A stretch of DNA of 64,000 nt from JABDBE01 sp963832245 (lineage in GTDB: Bacteria > Acidobacteriota > Terriglobia > Terriglobales > Acidobacteriaceae). A program made the position numbers and the translations under genes. Of the stretch, positions 25,563 through 34,619 are shown one piece after another. The stretch's first letter is position 1. The number at the start of each line of letters is the position of its first letter. The notes below the pieces were generated by a model. The model saw only the letters and a program-made list of their open reading frames with translations. It had not been told where the DNA came from and made no database searches. The stretch is taken from the NCBI GenBank assembly GCA_963832245.1, contig CAWHTG010000004.1:620001-684000 (forward strand). Reading direction: 5' to 3'.

Positions 25563-28500
25563 TCAGCTTCCCAAGCTGGACGAAGCCCTCTCCGTTTTCA
25601 GTTGCCGCAAGAGCACACGCACCAGCATGCCGTCGTAGCGGATGCCGCTCAGGCGCTCGAGTTCGGCCATAGCCTGGCTGCTGCTCTTGGCTGGGGCAAA
25701 AGAGCGTTCGGTGGTCATGTTGACATAGGCGTCGGCGACCGCCAGGATGCGCGCCCACAGCGGAATCTCCTCGCCTCGGAGTCCACCCGGGTAACCTGTC
25801 CCGTCAACAGATTCGTGGTGATGCTCGACTGCTTTCTGCAGCGATTCGCTCGAGGGCATGGTGGCGATAATCTCCGCTCCTATCCGAGCGTGCACTTTTA
25901 CTATGTGAAATTCCTCGTCGCTCAGCGGGCCGGACTTGTTGAGAATCCGTTCAGGGACGAAAATTTTGCCCACGTCGTGCACGCGGGCAACGTAGGCAAG
26001 ATCATCGACTTCTTCCGGAGACAAACCCAGCGCGTGGGCCATGAGTTCCGAAAAGCGCGCTACCGCTTCGCCGTGTCCCGCGCCATTCAGTTCGCGCGAT
26101 TCAGCGGCACGGGACAGGGCTTCAATCGCTTCCCGCAAGATCTCGACGCTGCCTTCCTGGTCCTCGCTCTCCTGAACCAGTTTTCTGAGCGTGGTGAGAA
26201 GTTCCTCCAGGTGCTCAGGTCCGGTGTGCTCGCGATGCAGAAAGCCTTCGATATACCCGGAGATAAGCTGGCGCTGCACTGCGGCGCTCTCGCTGTCTTC
26301 GGATTGGTCGGCGGTAGAAACACGATCGCCGCCGGCGTGCTTGGAGACGTACATCCCGGCGTCCGCGACCCGAATGATCTCTTCCCCGGTAAAACCGTGC
26401 ACCGGGAAGCTGGCTACGCCGAAGCTGCCGGTGATGAGATGCTCCTGCAACATGGGGTCGGTCGAAAGCCAGAGGCGCAAACGCTCGGCCAGGACCTGGG
26501 CCTGTTCCACGCCGGTTTCGGGCATGAGAATGATAAATTCGTCGCCGCCGTAGCGCGCGACCACGTTCGATTGCCGGCATTTCTGCTCCAGCAAACGGCC
26601 CACGCGGGCCAGGACCAAGTCTCCCTCCAGATGCCCCAGCGTGTCATTGACTTCCTTGAATTTGTCGAGGTCAATCAGCACCACTGAAAAAGGACGCCCG
26701 GAGCGCGAAGCTCGCTTCCACTCCGAACTGAGGGCTTCCCAGAAAAAGCGGCGCGTCTTGATGCCGGTAAGACCATCGGTAATGGATTGTTGTTGCAGCT
26801 TTTGGAATACGAATGAATTGTGCAACGCCGTGGCCAGCAGGTCGGCCAGCGTATTCATGATCAGAACATCTTCGGGAGAGAACGCATCCTCTTGCCGGCT
26901 CTCAACGTTGAGCACGCCCAGCAGGGTCTCACCGTAGGTAATGGGAATGCAGAGCACGGCTCGCGAGTCGGGCAATACTCCTTGAATGCTGGCTTCCCCG
27001 GTGGTCTGTACCAGCGCGCTCTCCCCGGTTCTCGCTACCCGCCCGAGGATTCCCACGCCGAGCGGAATGCGCATGCCCAGAGCCTTGGCGGTGATGCCGG
27101 CTTCCGCCTTGATTTCGATGTCCTTGCGAACGTAGTCAAAAATGCCAATGCCAATGTGATCGAAGCGGAAGTTCTTCTGAATATGGCCGACGATTTCGAG
27201 CAGCATCTGTTCCGAGTCTTCGCTGGAGATGGCGGTCTTAGAAATGCTGTTGAGAAATGCGAACTGGCGGGCGCGGCGCTGCTCCTCGGCAAACAATCGC
27301 GCATTCTCGACTGCGACTGACACTTGGCCTGCCACCGTCCGCATCACTTCCAGGTCGCGTTGCTCGAAGACATACTCGCGCTCCGCGCTCATAATCGCCA
27401 TAACTCCGGCGGGTTTGCCGCCTTGGAGAATGGGCGCGCCACAGAAGCACTTGGAGGGTCGCGGCGGAATGTAGGTCGTGCCCAGGCGTTCGCGAGCCTT
27501 CTCCAAATCGGATCGAATCAACAGCGGTTGCCCGGTGCGGAGAATGTACTCGGTCAGGCCATTGTCGACCTTGCGCGAGCGCTTGGGCCGAACCTGGCCC
27601 TTTTCCACCTCGAACTCGAAGCGGATGTGGTCGCCTTCTTGAAAGGCCACGTAAAAATCGCTGGTATCGAAGATTTGTCCAAGCTCTTTGTAAACCGTGC
27701 GCAGGATCTCGTCCTGGTCGAGGCGTGAGCTGATGGCTTGGCCAATCTGGGTCAGGAGTTCGTATTCCTTGGTGCGGCGCTGGGCGTCGTGCATGACCAC
27801 GTAATTTTCCAGGGTCAGCCCGATCTGCAACGCCAGGCCAATCAGGAGGCGCAGGTTCGAGGAACCAAACATGCGCCGCTCCGCGTGAGGAAAAATGATC
27901 ACACCGAAGTTGTGCTCGCGAGTCTGCAGGCTGACCGCCGTAATGTTGCGGATGTTTTCTTCCGCCACTACCTGGCGAAACTGTTCAAAGCGGGCGCCGG
28001 GAAATGCCGGCAGTGGTTCCGACATTTCGGCAAAGTTGTGGAAGGTCACGAATCCGCCGCGCCGGTAAGCCAGCTCAGCAATATATTCTCCGGCGCCGCT
28101 CTTCTCCATCTTGCTGACCAACTCCGGGGAAAACCCGCGCTGTACCGAGGGAAGGACGGCCCGCCATCGCTCGGAAACGTAGATCATCGCGCGGACGGTC
28201 GGCAAAGGCGCCACTAGCCGGTCCAGGATATTTTGCAGGCTGGGCACCAGATCTCCTGCGGAAAGCAGCCGCATTGGGTCCACGCCCAAGGTAGAGAAAG
28301 CCAGCGCGTTCTCCTGTACCGCATTGCGCTCGTTCTCAAACAGCACCATCACCATGGCGATGCCGAGCAGCATCTGCGGGATCGGACCTAGGAAACGCCA
28401 TGCATTCCCGATCATGGTAAGAGACGGATTTTGGGCCTCTCCGAAAACCATTAGGACAGCCCACAAGGCCAGCGAAATTGCGAGAAATTTAAAGGCCAGC

Positions 28501-28976
28501 GAATTCACTGAGGCGCGATGGGCATAACGGTAGAAATAAAAAGAGCAGTATAGAAGCACCACGCCTAAGCCCGCGTCCAAAGCCAGACGTGGATTGGGAA
28601 CGGCCCCGTGGGCAGAAACACCGTCCACGATCTGCGCCCGCAAATTCCATCCCGCGAGTGCGATGCCCCCTATGGCGACCGCCACGTCATACCAGCGCAG
28701 ATGGAATTTGTGCCTCCCCATCAGCCGCGTCGAGACCAGGATGCAAAGCGCCATCGTCATCAGCAACAAGGAACTGAGAAATGACACCGCAGCGGAAGGT
28801 CGGCGGAACGTAACCCACGTATCCAACGCATAATGCAAGGTGTAAGCTGCCCAACCCAGTTGCCAGGCGCGGAAGTATTGATGTCGGCTTTGCTCGTAGA
28901 GGTAAGTGAACAGCAAGAAAAGGAGCAGGGCGACGAGCCCCGACTCCATGACCAAAGTGCTGTCAATACTATCCAT
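25563..28976 (-). CDS. membrane sensor with GAF domains, GGDEF and HD-GYP (dual c-di-GMP enzyme)
   Basis: An 1137-residue protein. The N-terminus has about seven hydrophobic helices (residues about 10-220), then three GAF-like domains (about 240-385, 405-560, 570-715), a GGDEF domain with the intact signature YGGDEF (about 809), and a C-terminal HD-GYP with HDVGKIFVPERIL (about 998) and HHESVDGTGYPGG (about 1050). Both the cyclase and phosphodiesterase signatures are intact. The product-inhibition I-site (RxxD, five residues before GGDEF) reads RQSN, so feedback inhibition is probably lost. A PilZ protein at 11437 is a possible effector. Confidence 0.93.
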   Translation of the reverse strand: MDSIDSTLVMESGLVALLLFLLFTYLYEQSRHQYFRAWQLGWAAYTLHYALDTWVTFRRPSAAVSFLSSLLLMTMALCILVSTRLMGRHKFHLRWYDVAVAIGGIALAGWNLRAQIVDGVSAHGAVPNPRLALDAGLGVVLLYCSFYFYRYAHRASVNSLAFKFLAISLALWAVLMVFGEAQNPSLTMIGNAWRFLGPIPQMLLGIAMVMVLFENERNAVQENALAFSTLGVDPMRLLSAGDLVPSLQNILDRLVAPLPTVRAMIYVSERWRAVLPSVQRGFSPELVSKMEKSGAGEYIAELAYRRGGFVTFHNFAEMSEPLPAFPGARFEQFRQVVAEENIRNITAVSLQTREHNFGVIIFPHAERRMFGSSNLRLLIGLALQIGLTLENYVVMHDAQRRTKEYELLTQIGQAISSRLDQDEILRTVYKELGQIFDTSDFYVAFQEGDHIRFEFEVEKGQVRPKRSRKVDNGLTEYILRTGQPLLIRSDLEKARERLGTTYIPPRPSKCFCGAPILQGGKPAGVMAIMSAEREYVFEQRDLEVMRTVAGQVSVAVENARLFAEEQRRARQFAFLNSISKTAISSEDSEQMLLEIVGHIQKNFRFDHIGIGIFDYVRKDIEIKAEAGITAKALGMRIPLGVGILGRVARTGESALVQTTGEASIQGVLPDSRAVLCIPITYGETLLGVLNVESRQEDAFSPEDVLIMNTLADLLATALHNSFVFQKLQQQSITDGLTGIKTRRFFWEALSSEWKRASRSGRPFSVVLIDLDKFKEVNDTLGHLEGDLVLARVGRLLEQKCRQSNVVARYGGDEFIILMPETGVEQAQVLAERLRLWLSTDPMLQEHLITGSFGVASFPVHGFTGEEIIRVADAGMYVSKHAGGDRVSTADQSEDSESAAVQRQLISGYIEGFLHREHTGPEHLEELLTTLRKLVQESEDQEGSVEILREAIEALSRAAESRELNGAGHGEAVARFSELMAHALGLSPEEVDDLAYVARVHDVGKIFVPERILNKSGPLSDEEFHIVKVHARIGAEIIATMPSSESLQKAVEHHHESVDGTGYPGGLRGEEIPLWARILAVADAYVNMTTERSFAPAKSSSQAMAELERLSGIRYDGMLVRVLLRQLKTERASSSLGS

Positions 28977-29441
28977 AACGCTCGAACCAGTTCTCTGCTG
29001 GTGACTACCGTCGCTACAGTCAGACGCTCTGAGCTTGCAATGTTTTCACACCATCCTACATAACACAATAATATTCACGACGAGCCCAATGCAGTACCGT
29101 GGCGCCTGTAGGTAACATCCCAATGGTTACTGGCGATACTTGACGCGCGCCCGTATGGCGACTTTATGCAGGTGTAGGCGCCGCCGTGCCAACACACATG
29201 TAGGCCGGATGCCCCGGGCAGCCGAGCAAAGCTCGGCAGGATTCGTGCCAAGGTACGAGTCCGGCCTAAGTAAAGCTGAACCCCGGCGAACAGAAGAACG
29301 CGGGTTTCCGGCTCTGAAGTTTCCAAATCATGCAGGGTGTTTCTCGAATGAGTTATATTGTTGATTCCCAAGATTCCGGCCCCGAATAAGGGGCCTGCGC
29401 TCGCATCAGGCCCGATTCGCGAGTGTCTACGGCAAGAGAGT
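28977..29441. other. divergent region upstream of the sensor gene and glnS
   Basis: No coding sequence is supported in this 465-base stretch. Its main content is the multi-stem inverted-repeat structure at 29201-29268. An AT-rich segment at about 29048-29078 may be the sensor's promoter on the minus strand. Confidence 0.45.
29201..29268. ncRNA. cloverleaf-like structured element
   Basis: The outer arms TAGGCCGGA and TCCGGCCTA (9 of 9 paired) enclose three hairpins in a row: TGCC-CCG-GGCA, GCCGAGC-AAA-GCTCGGC (7 bp, perfect), and ATTCGT-GCCAAGGT-ACGAGT (one G-T). The fold is nearly symmetric, so either strand could form it. It is not a tRNA (no 5-bp anticodon arm with 7-base loop, no T-loop). 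It may be a repeat of REP type or an unrecognised ncRNA. Confidence 0.4.
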
Positions 29442-31172
29442 ATGAGTACCTCGAATCCCCAGACCCAAGCCGCCGCAAACGCACCCGCCGGGTCTCGTCC
29501 GTCGAACTTCATACGCGACATTATTCTCGACGACCTGAAGACTAATAAATATAAGGGACGCGTCCAAACCCGCTTTCCTCCTGAGCCGAATGGATATCTG
29601 CACATCGGCCACGCCAAGGCGATCTATCTCGATTTCGGCTTGGCCGCTGAGTTCGGGGGCCACACCAATCTTCGCTTTGACGACACCAATCCCGAGAAGG
29701 AAGAAATTGAGTACGTCGACTCCATCAAGGAGGACGTCAAGTGGCTCGGCTTCCAGTGGGACGGTCTTTTCTACGCGTCTGATTATTTCGACCAGCTCTA
29801 CCAGTGGGCTGTGCAACTCATCAAAGCCGGGAAAGCTTATGTCGACGATCTAAGCGCAGATGAGATCCGCCAATACCGCGGCAGCCTGACCGAACCCGGC
29901 AAAGACAGCCCCTTTCGCAATCGTTCTGTCGAAGAAAACCTGGCTCTGTTTGAACGCATGCGCGCGGGCGAGTTCCCCGATGGCTCGCGAACTCTGCGTG
30001 CGAAGATCGACATGGCTTCGCCTAACTTCAATTTGCGCGATCCAGTAATGTATCGCATTCTTCACGCCGATCATCATCGTACCGGCAGCAAGTGGTGCAT
30101 TTATCCAATGTACGATTTCGCTCATGGGCAGTCGGATTCGCTCGAGCGGGTTACACATTCCATGTGCACGCTCGAGTTCGAGGATCACCGACCACTCTAC
30201 AACTGGTTCATCAAGGAATTGGGCATCTTCCCTTCGCAGCAGATCGAGTTCGATCGCCTTAACCTGACGTACACGCTGCTGAGCAAACGCAAGCTGCTGC
30301 AGTTAGTGCAAGAAGGGCGGGTAAGCGGATGGGACGATCCGCGGATGCCCACCCTTTCCGGCATCCGCCGCCGCGGCTACACTCCCGAAGCTATTCGCAA
30401 TTTCTGCGGAGCCATCGGCGTCTCGAAGACCACCGGCTCGATCGAACTCGCCATGCTGGAGCACTTCGTTCGCGAAGACCTGAACAAACGGGCTCCGCGC
30501 GCTATGGCCGTGCTGCGGCCTTTGAAGGTTGTGATCGACAATTATCCGGAGAATCAAACCGAGGAAATGGACGCGGTAAATAATCCCGAAGACCCGAGCG
30601 CGGGCACTCGCAAAGTGCCGTTCTCCCGCGTGCTCTACATCGAGCAGGAAGACTTTCGCGAAGATCCGCCCAAGCAATATTACCGGCTGTCTCCGGGACG
30701 AGAAGTCCGCTTACGTTACGGCTACTTCGTCACTTGCAAGAGCGTCGTAAAAAACGAGAAGGGTGAGGTAGTCGAAGTGCACTGCACTTACGATCCCGCC
30801 ACCCGAGGCGGAAACAATCCTCCGGACGGGCGCAAGGTGAAGTCGACGATTCACTGGGTCTCCGCTGCTCACGCCGTGGATGCGGAAGTCCGGATTTACG
30901 AGAACCTGTTCAGCAAGGAAGATCCCAATCAAACCGAACCCGGCCAGGATTTCACCGCGAATCTCAATCCGAATTCGCTCGAGGTGCTTACTAACTGCAA
31001 GCTCGAACCGTCCCTGGCCAACGCCACGGCAGGCAACCGCTACCAGTTCGAGCGCCTGGGATACTTCTGCGTCGATCCCGACTCCATCCCCGGGAGACCA
31101 GTATTTAACCGTACGGTCGCGTTGAAAGATACGTGGGCCAAAATCGAGAAGAAGCAACCCGGAAAATCCTAG
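29442..31172 (+). CDS. glnS: glutaminyl-tRNA synthetase
   Basis: A 576-residue class-I synthetase charging tRNA-Gln. The ATG at 29442 is preferred because homology-like sequence begins soon after (SNFIRDIILDDLKTNKYKG); the open frame extends to 29358. HIGH motif: FPPEPNGYLHIGHAK; KMSKS-like motif: LLSKRKLLQLV; also DDPRMPTLSGIRRRGYTPEAIRNFC. The C-terminal anticodon-binding beta-barrels are present. Its presence means Gln-tRNA can be made directly. Confidence 0.96.
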   Translation: MSTSNPQTQAAANAPAGSRPSNFIRDIILDDLKTNKYKGRVQTRFPPEPNGYLHIGHAKAIYLDFGLAAEFGGHTNLRFDDTNPEKEEIEYVDSIKEDVKWLGFQWDGLFYASDYFDQLYQWAVQLIKAGKAYVDDLSADEIRQYRGSLTEPGKDSPFRNRSVEENLALFERMRAGEFPDGSRTLRAKIDMASPNFNLRDPVMYRILHADHHRTGSKWCIYPMYDFAHGQSDSLERVTHSMCTLEFEDHRPLYNWFIKELGIFPSQQIEFDRLNLTYTLLSKRKLLQLVQEGRVSGWDDPRMPTLSGIRRRGYTPEAIRNFCGAIGVSKTTGSIELAMLEHFVREDLNKRAPRAMAVLRPLKVVIDNYPENQTEEMDAVNNPEDPSAGTRKVPFSRVLYIEQEDFREDPPKQYYRLSPGREVRLRYGYFVTCKSVVKNEKGEVVEVHCTYDPATRGGNNPPDGRKVKSTIHWVSAAHAVDAEVRIYENLFSKEDPNQTEPGQDFTANLNPNSLEVLTNCKLEPSLANATAGNRYQFERLGYFCVDPDSIPGRPVFNRTVALKDTWAKIEKKQPGKS

Positions 31173-31174
31173 TC

Positions 31175-31203
31175 CTCGGGAAAGCCACGTCCACGTTTCC
31201 GAG
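31175..31203. terminator. possible bidirectional terminator
   Basis: CTCGGGAAA and TTTCCGAG (one-base bulge) lie between the convergent glnS and DUF3106 genes; the A/T ends could serve both strands. Weak T-tracts. Confidence 0.35.
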
Positions 31204-31225
31204 TAAGGGCAGCAGGTTTACTTAC

Positions 31226-31828
31226 CTACTGCTCCGGAAGTTCGGGTGCGTTAGGTGCGGCTGGCGCGAGGGGTAAGCTGGAGGCTCCGCCCAGGATGCT
31301 TCGTTCCTGGGGAGAGAATTGTCTTTTGTAGGCGTCGCTCTCGATCTGACGCTGACGGGCTTGCGGAGGCATCGCCCGCAATGCCTGGATGGCATTCCGC
31401 ACCGCCTGGCGGCGCTCTGGCGGGAGCTGTTGCATTTGCGAATGTAGCTGTCGAGCCGTGTCTTTCTGCTCCGGAGTTAGGTGCCCGAAGGTATCCATGC
31501 GATTCAGCACCTGCTGCCGCTTCTCGGGCGGCAGGCTGTTGAAGCGGTCCAGCTGTTTCTCCAAGTGCTGCTTCTGTTGAGGCGGAAGGTTGCGGAACTG
31601 GGGATCGCTTTGCAGCGCCTTTCTCTGCTGTTCGGGCGGCAAATCCTTATGCTGGCGCAACCATTGTCCGGAGTGTCCGTTCTGCTGAGCTCTCGGGGGA
31701 CGGGGCACATAGTGCGGAGCGTGTTGTTCAGCCGGATGCCCGGCCTGCGCCAGGCACGCCGCAACGCCAGCTAAAGCCAGCGTCAGAGCCGCTACCGCGA
31801 CCCTTCCGGTTATGAACTTCACCCGCAC
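31226..31828 (-). CDS. DUF3106 secreted protein
   Basis: A 200-residue protein with a signal peptide (about 1-27, ending CLAQA), then a Gln/Arg/Leu/Pro-rich helical region with repeats of the type LPPEQQRKALQSDPQFRNLPP, LPPEKRQQVLNRMDTFGHLTPEQK and LPPERRQAVRNAIQALRAMPP. These spaced LPPExR units are the DUF3106 hallmark and are common, from general knowledge, downstream of sigma/anti-sigma pairs in Acidobacteriota and Betaproteobacteria. Here it follows the anti-sigma gene by 55 bases on the same strand, so it likely belongs to the same operon. Possibly an envelope-stress, Spy/CpxP-like protein by analogy. Confidence 0.8.
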   Translation of the reverse strand: MRVKFITGRVAVAALTLALAGVAACLAQAGHPAEQHAPHYVPRPPRAQQNGHSGQWLRQHKDLPPEQQRKALQSDPQFRNLPPQQKQHLEKQLDRFNSLPPEKRQQVLNRMDTFGHLTPEQKDTARQLHSQMQQLPPERRQAVRNAIQALRAMPPQARQRQIESDAYKRQFSPQERSILGGASSLPLAPAAPNAPELPEQ

Positions 31829-31883
31829 TTTCCCCCCAATTTTCCAAAATACTACATGACCAAATCCTTGAAACGTCCGCCGA

Positions 31884-32384
31884 TCACGGATTAGCGTCTA
31901 CATCCTGCTGCGCTTGCAGATCGTCGAGGATCTCGAAATCAGAAAACAGCTCGCCATTCTTATCCAGCGCCTGCAAATCGCCAACAGCCGTTCCCGGTGC
32001 TGCTGCCATCATGGCGCTCGGCCCTGCGGTCGTGGGATTCCGTCCGGCATCGGTGCGGAACAAAGTGACGCTCATCACCATCAGCACCGCCAGGGAAATT
32101 GCCAGCGCAGGCTTGCGAATCCACTGCCACAACCCGGCGGGTTGCCGTGCTGCCTCCTCGCGCAGACTAGCGCGGAGCCGCACATCGAAATAGGGCGACG
32201 GCTCCGGCACTTGCCACTCATCCAGCAACGTCATGGTCTGGCGGAATTCATTCAGCTTGCCTGCGCAAGCGGCACAGCTCTCCAGATGCTCCTTCACTTC
32301 GGGCGCGACCGCGTCCGAGCCGGCAGCCAGGTCCGGCATCAGTTCGCACATTTCCTTGCATTTCATGACTACTTCTTCCTTCAT
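31884..32384 (-). CDS. anti-sigma factor with zinc-finger domain
   Basis: A 166-residue protein. An N-terminal anti-sigma zinc domain (MKCKEMCELMPDLAAG, then HLESCAACAGKLNEF, the H-x3-C-x2-C pattern) is followed by one membrane helix (ALAISLAVLMVMSVTLF) and a periplasmic part of about 60 residues. Its ATG overlaps the TGA of the sigma gene, so the two are translationally coupled. The expected role is to hold the sigma factor at the membrane until a signal is sensed. Confidence 0.88.
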   Translation of the reverse strand: MKEEVVMKCKEMCELMPDLAAGSDAVAPEVKEHLESCAACAGKLNEFRQTMTLLDEWQVPEPSPYFDVRLRASLREEAARQPAGLWQWIRKPALAISLAVLMVMSVTLFRTDAGRNPTTAGPSAMMAAAPGTAVGDLQALDKNGELFSDFEILDDLQAQQDVDANP

Positions 32385-33163
32385 ACAAACTCTTTCAGTT
32401 GGACGCGCAACGTTTCATACGCGCGGAACAACAAAGACTTAATGGCGGACTCGCTCAGCTTCAGCACTTCTGCGATCTGGCGATAGTCCATCTGCTGATA
32501 CTTATGCATGATCAGCGCCATCTTCTGCCGCTCCGGTAACGCCTCCACGCGCTGCCGGATGGCGGCCAATCGTTCCCGCCGGACGATCGCCTCTTCCGCG
32601 CTGAGCGAGTTGTCCGGCAAATCTATGGTCAACCCGGATTCCTGATCCGGCTCGTCTAGGCTGACGGTATTTTCCGGGCGCTGGTGCCGGGTATCGCGCG
32701 CGTGGTTCACCGCCAGATTGCTGGCAATGCGATACAGCCAAGTCGTGAACTTCGCGCTGGCTTCGTATTTCTCGCGCGAGCGATATACCCGCAAAAATAC
32801 TTCCTGTGCCAAATCCTCTGCCACGGCGGAATTGTGAGCCATGCGATACATAAAGCTCAGCATGGGCCGCCGATATTTCTGCACCAGGTATTCGAAAGCA
32901 GAATCATCGCCAGCTTTCACCCGCAGCATGATTTGAGCATCGCTCAATCCTTCAGCCGGCTGGGTGTCAGCACTGTTTGCCGCGGCATGAGACGAAACTC
33001 CTGCCATCGACAGGAACCCGCGATCCATGGCAACGCTGCTCACACTAGATTGAACCCCTGTGGGCTCTGAAAGTTGCGCCTCCGCGGGGTCAGGTGGAGG
33101 TGGGGAAGTCCCCTTGGGAGAAGGAGCTACGGGTACTTTCGCGAGCTTGAATCGGTTTGGCAT
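32381..33163 (-). CDS. ECF sigma factor (RpoE-like)
   Basis: A sigma-70 family factor. Region 2: AFEYLVQKYRRPMLSFMYRM, DLAQEVFLRVYRSREKYEAS, FTTWLYRIASNLAVNHARD; region 4: RQRVEALPERQKMALIMHKY and MDYRQIAEVLKLSESAIKSL. A Ser/Pro/Ala-rich N-terminal stretch of about 60-80 residues precedes region 2. The start is uncertain: ATGs at 33163, 33028 and 33007 are all in frame and none has a clear ribosome site; 33163 is a compromise. Operon order sigma, anti-sigma, DUF3106. Confidence 0.85.
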   Translation of the reverse strand: MPNRFKLAKVPVAPSPKGTSPPPPDPAEAQLSEPTGVQSSVSSVAMDRGFLSMAGVSSHAAANSADTQPAEGLSDAQIMLRVKAGDDSAFEYLVQKYRRPMLSFMYRMAHNSAVAEDLAQEVFLRVYRSREKYEASAKFTTWLYRIASNLAVNHARDTRHQRPENTVSLDEPDQESGLTIDLPDNSLSAEEAIVRRERLAAIRQRVEALPERQKMALIMHKYQQMDYRQIAEVLKLSESAIKSLLFRAYETLRVQLKEFV

Positions 33164-33293
33164 TCGGTGACCGCATCGGACACCGGAATGCCTCTCGCGC
33201 CGACCGAATCCGGAGCCGCGAATCATAGGCTATCATGGGACGGGGTCTACGCGAAAACTGTTTCTTTGCTACAATATAGCGGCTGATTTGATT

Positions 33294-33368
33294 GGGCGCT
33301 TAACTCAGCGGTAGAGTGCCATCTTCACACGGTGGAAGTCATAGGTTCGAATCCTATAGCGCCCACCA
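33294..33368 (+). tRNA. tRNA-Val (anticodon CAC), CCA encoded
   Basis: The acceptor stem GGGCGCT/AGCGCCC, D arm ACTC..GAGT, anticodon stem CCATC/GGTGG with loop TTCACAC (anticodon CAC), and T arm ATAGG-TTCGAAT-CCTAT all pair, followed by A and CCA. The gene reads GTG codons. A truncated integrase lies 23 bases downstream on the other strand, which makes it a likely old attachment site. Confidence 0.95.
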
Positions 33369-33391
33369 GTAACCAACTGCGATTACGGTAG

Positions 33392-33622
33392 TTACCGCGT
33401 CTGCCGTGTCCGTAAATGTCCCAGTTGGTTCATTTCGTTGTTTCGGCTTAAGCTGACTACCATCCGAACAACGCTCGAATGTGCTGCCCGTTTCTGCTCA
33501 CTGACGGCTTGAGTGTAGACGTTCATCGTAGTTCGCACTTTGGCGTGCCTCAGCAGTTCCTGCTGCACTTTTAGATCTACGCCAAGCTGCCGCAGCGCGG
33601 TATTCATGGTTGGCGGCTGCAA
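33392..33622 (-). pseudogene. tyrosine integrase, C-terminal fragment beside tRNA-Val
   Basis: About 55 residues match the end of phage-type integrases: LGVDLKVQQELLRHAKVRTTMNVYTQAVSEQK, containing the LLRH box and the Tyr nucleophile in MNVYTQAV. The Arg-containing upstream catalytic part is missing, so it cannot be active. Its position immediately after a tRNA gene, pointing toward it, is typical of integrative elements. It marks one boundary of a region rich in broken genes. Confidence 0.75.
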
Positions 33623-33686
33623 GAGAGAGAGACGGTTTCCGGAGTCGGTGGCAGGTGCTCACGTCCACGTTGCGTCTACGAGCAGG

Positions 33687-34478
33687 CTATTCCGCAAGGA
33701 ACGCACCGCTACCGATCCGGAATTCTGTGAGCGGTTTGAGATTATTCTTGTAAGCGCGGGCGACTGCGTATTCCCTCCCACCTTTAACACGCAGAGCATA
33801 CTTTCCCGTCGCGTGCGGCTTGATCTCTTCCACAAACGAGGTATTCACGAGTGCAGATCGATGGATCCGAATGAATCCGTATGGCTCGAGTTTCTCTGCC
33901 ACCACCGAGATCGACTCGCGCAGCAGATAGGAGTCGGATTCCCGTTGCAGCAATACATAATTGCCCTCAGCTTGAACTGCGACCACATCGCCAACATTGA
34001 TGAAGAGAATCCTTCCTTTAGCTTTGATTGCGATCCTCGGGTGCTGCAAGCGAGCCAGCTTCTGCAAATGCGGCAAAGCCTCGATCAATTTCGCGGCTTG
34101 CTCGCCTTTTGCTCTCCGAGAGGCCCGATCCAAGGCTTCGCCGATGCTTTCGTTCGAGAAAGGCTTTAGCACGTAGTCTACGGTATGCTTCTCGAAGGCT
34201 GCGATCGCGTGTTCAACGTGTGCCGTTACAAACACGATAGAGGGCAACGGAAGGTTTCGTTCCCTAAGCTTATCTATCAGTTCAGTGCCCGACAGGTCCA
34301 GCGTATTGATGTCGAGAAGCAAAACATCGTAAGAGTACGCAGCCAGTTTCTCGAGCGCTTCGATCGCATCGTTGGCCGAATCGAAGTGCTCCACGTCACT
34401 CCTGGCCGACAGGACGTTTGCCAAAGCCGTTTGAGACAGGGGCTCATCATCCACGATCAACACCCGCATGGTTTCCAC
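33687..34478 (-). CDS. LytTR-family response regulator
   Basis: A 263-residue protein. The N-terminal receiver has the acidic pair VDDE, the phosphoacceptor Asp in LLLDINTLDLSG (about residue 56), and the conserved Thr and Lys (VTAHVEHA, LKPFSN). The C-terminal LytTR DNA-binding domain shows DVVAVQAEGNYVLLQRE, LRESISVVAEKLEPYGFIRIHRSALVN and YKNNLKPL. The start may be ATG 34469 rather than GTG 34478. No sensor kinase gene adjoins, although a kinase fragment lies at 43.5 kb. Typical targets are direct repeats in promoters. Confidence 0.92.
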   Translation of the reverse strand: METMRVLIVDDEPLSQTALANVLSARSDVEHFDSANDAIEALEKLAAYSYDVLLLDINTLDLSGTELIDKLRERNLPLPSIVFVTAHVEHAIAAFEKHTVDYVLKPFSNESIGEALDRASRRAKGEQAAKLIEALPHLQKLARLQHPRIAIKAKGRILFINVGDVVAVQAEGNYVLLQRESDSYLLRESISVVAEKLEPYGFIRIHRSALVNTSFVEEIKPHATGKYALRVKGGREYAVARAYKNNLKPLTEFRIGSGAFLAE

Positions 34479-34619
34479 TCATCCATCTCTGTTCCTCCGG
34501 TGTACACGACTTGGCTGACCGCTCGGGACCCGAGCAGGAGCCAGGCAAATCTGCGGGCGACCCATTCTCTCGCATTGCGGTGTGTCCCTACCTGACTGGG
34601 GCCGCCGTTCCGTTTCGTA

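Noticed and set aside
25602..26687. 361-codon plus-strand frame opposite the GGDEF/HD-GYP gene
   Set aside because: The opposite strand encodes intact GGDEF and HD-GYP motifs; this frame is a codon-bias shadow.
29201..29268. tRNA gene at the cloverleaf-like element
   Set aside because: The arms do not have tRNA geometry: the middle hairpin has a 7-bp stem with a 3-base loop, and no T-loop consensus exists.
29075..29617. Minus-strand frame over the glnS start and the structured element
   Set aside because: It overlaps the conserved N-terminus of glnS and shows no protein family features.
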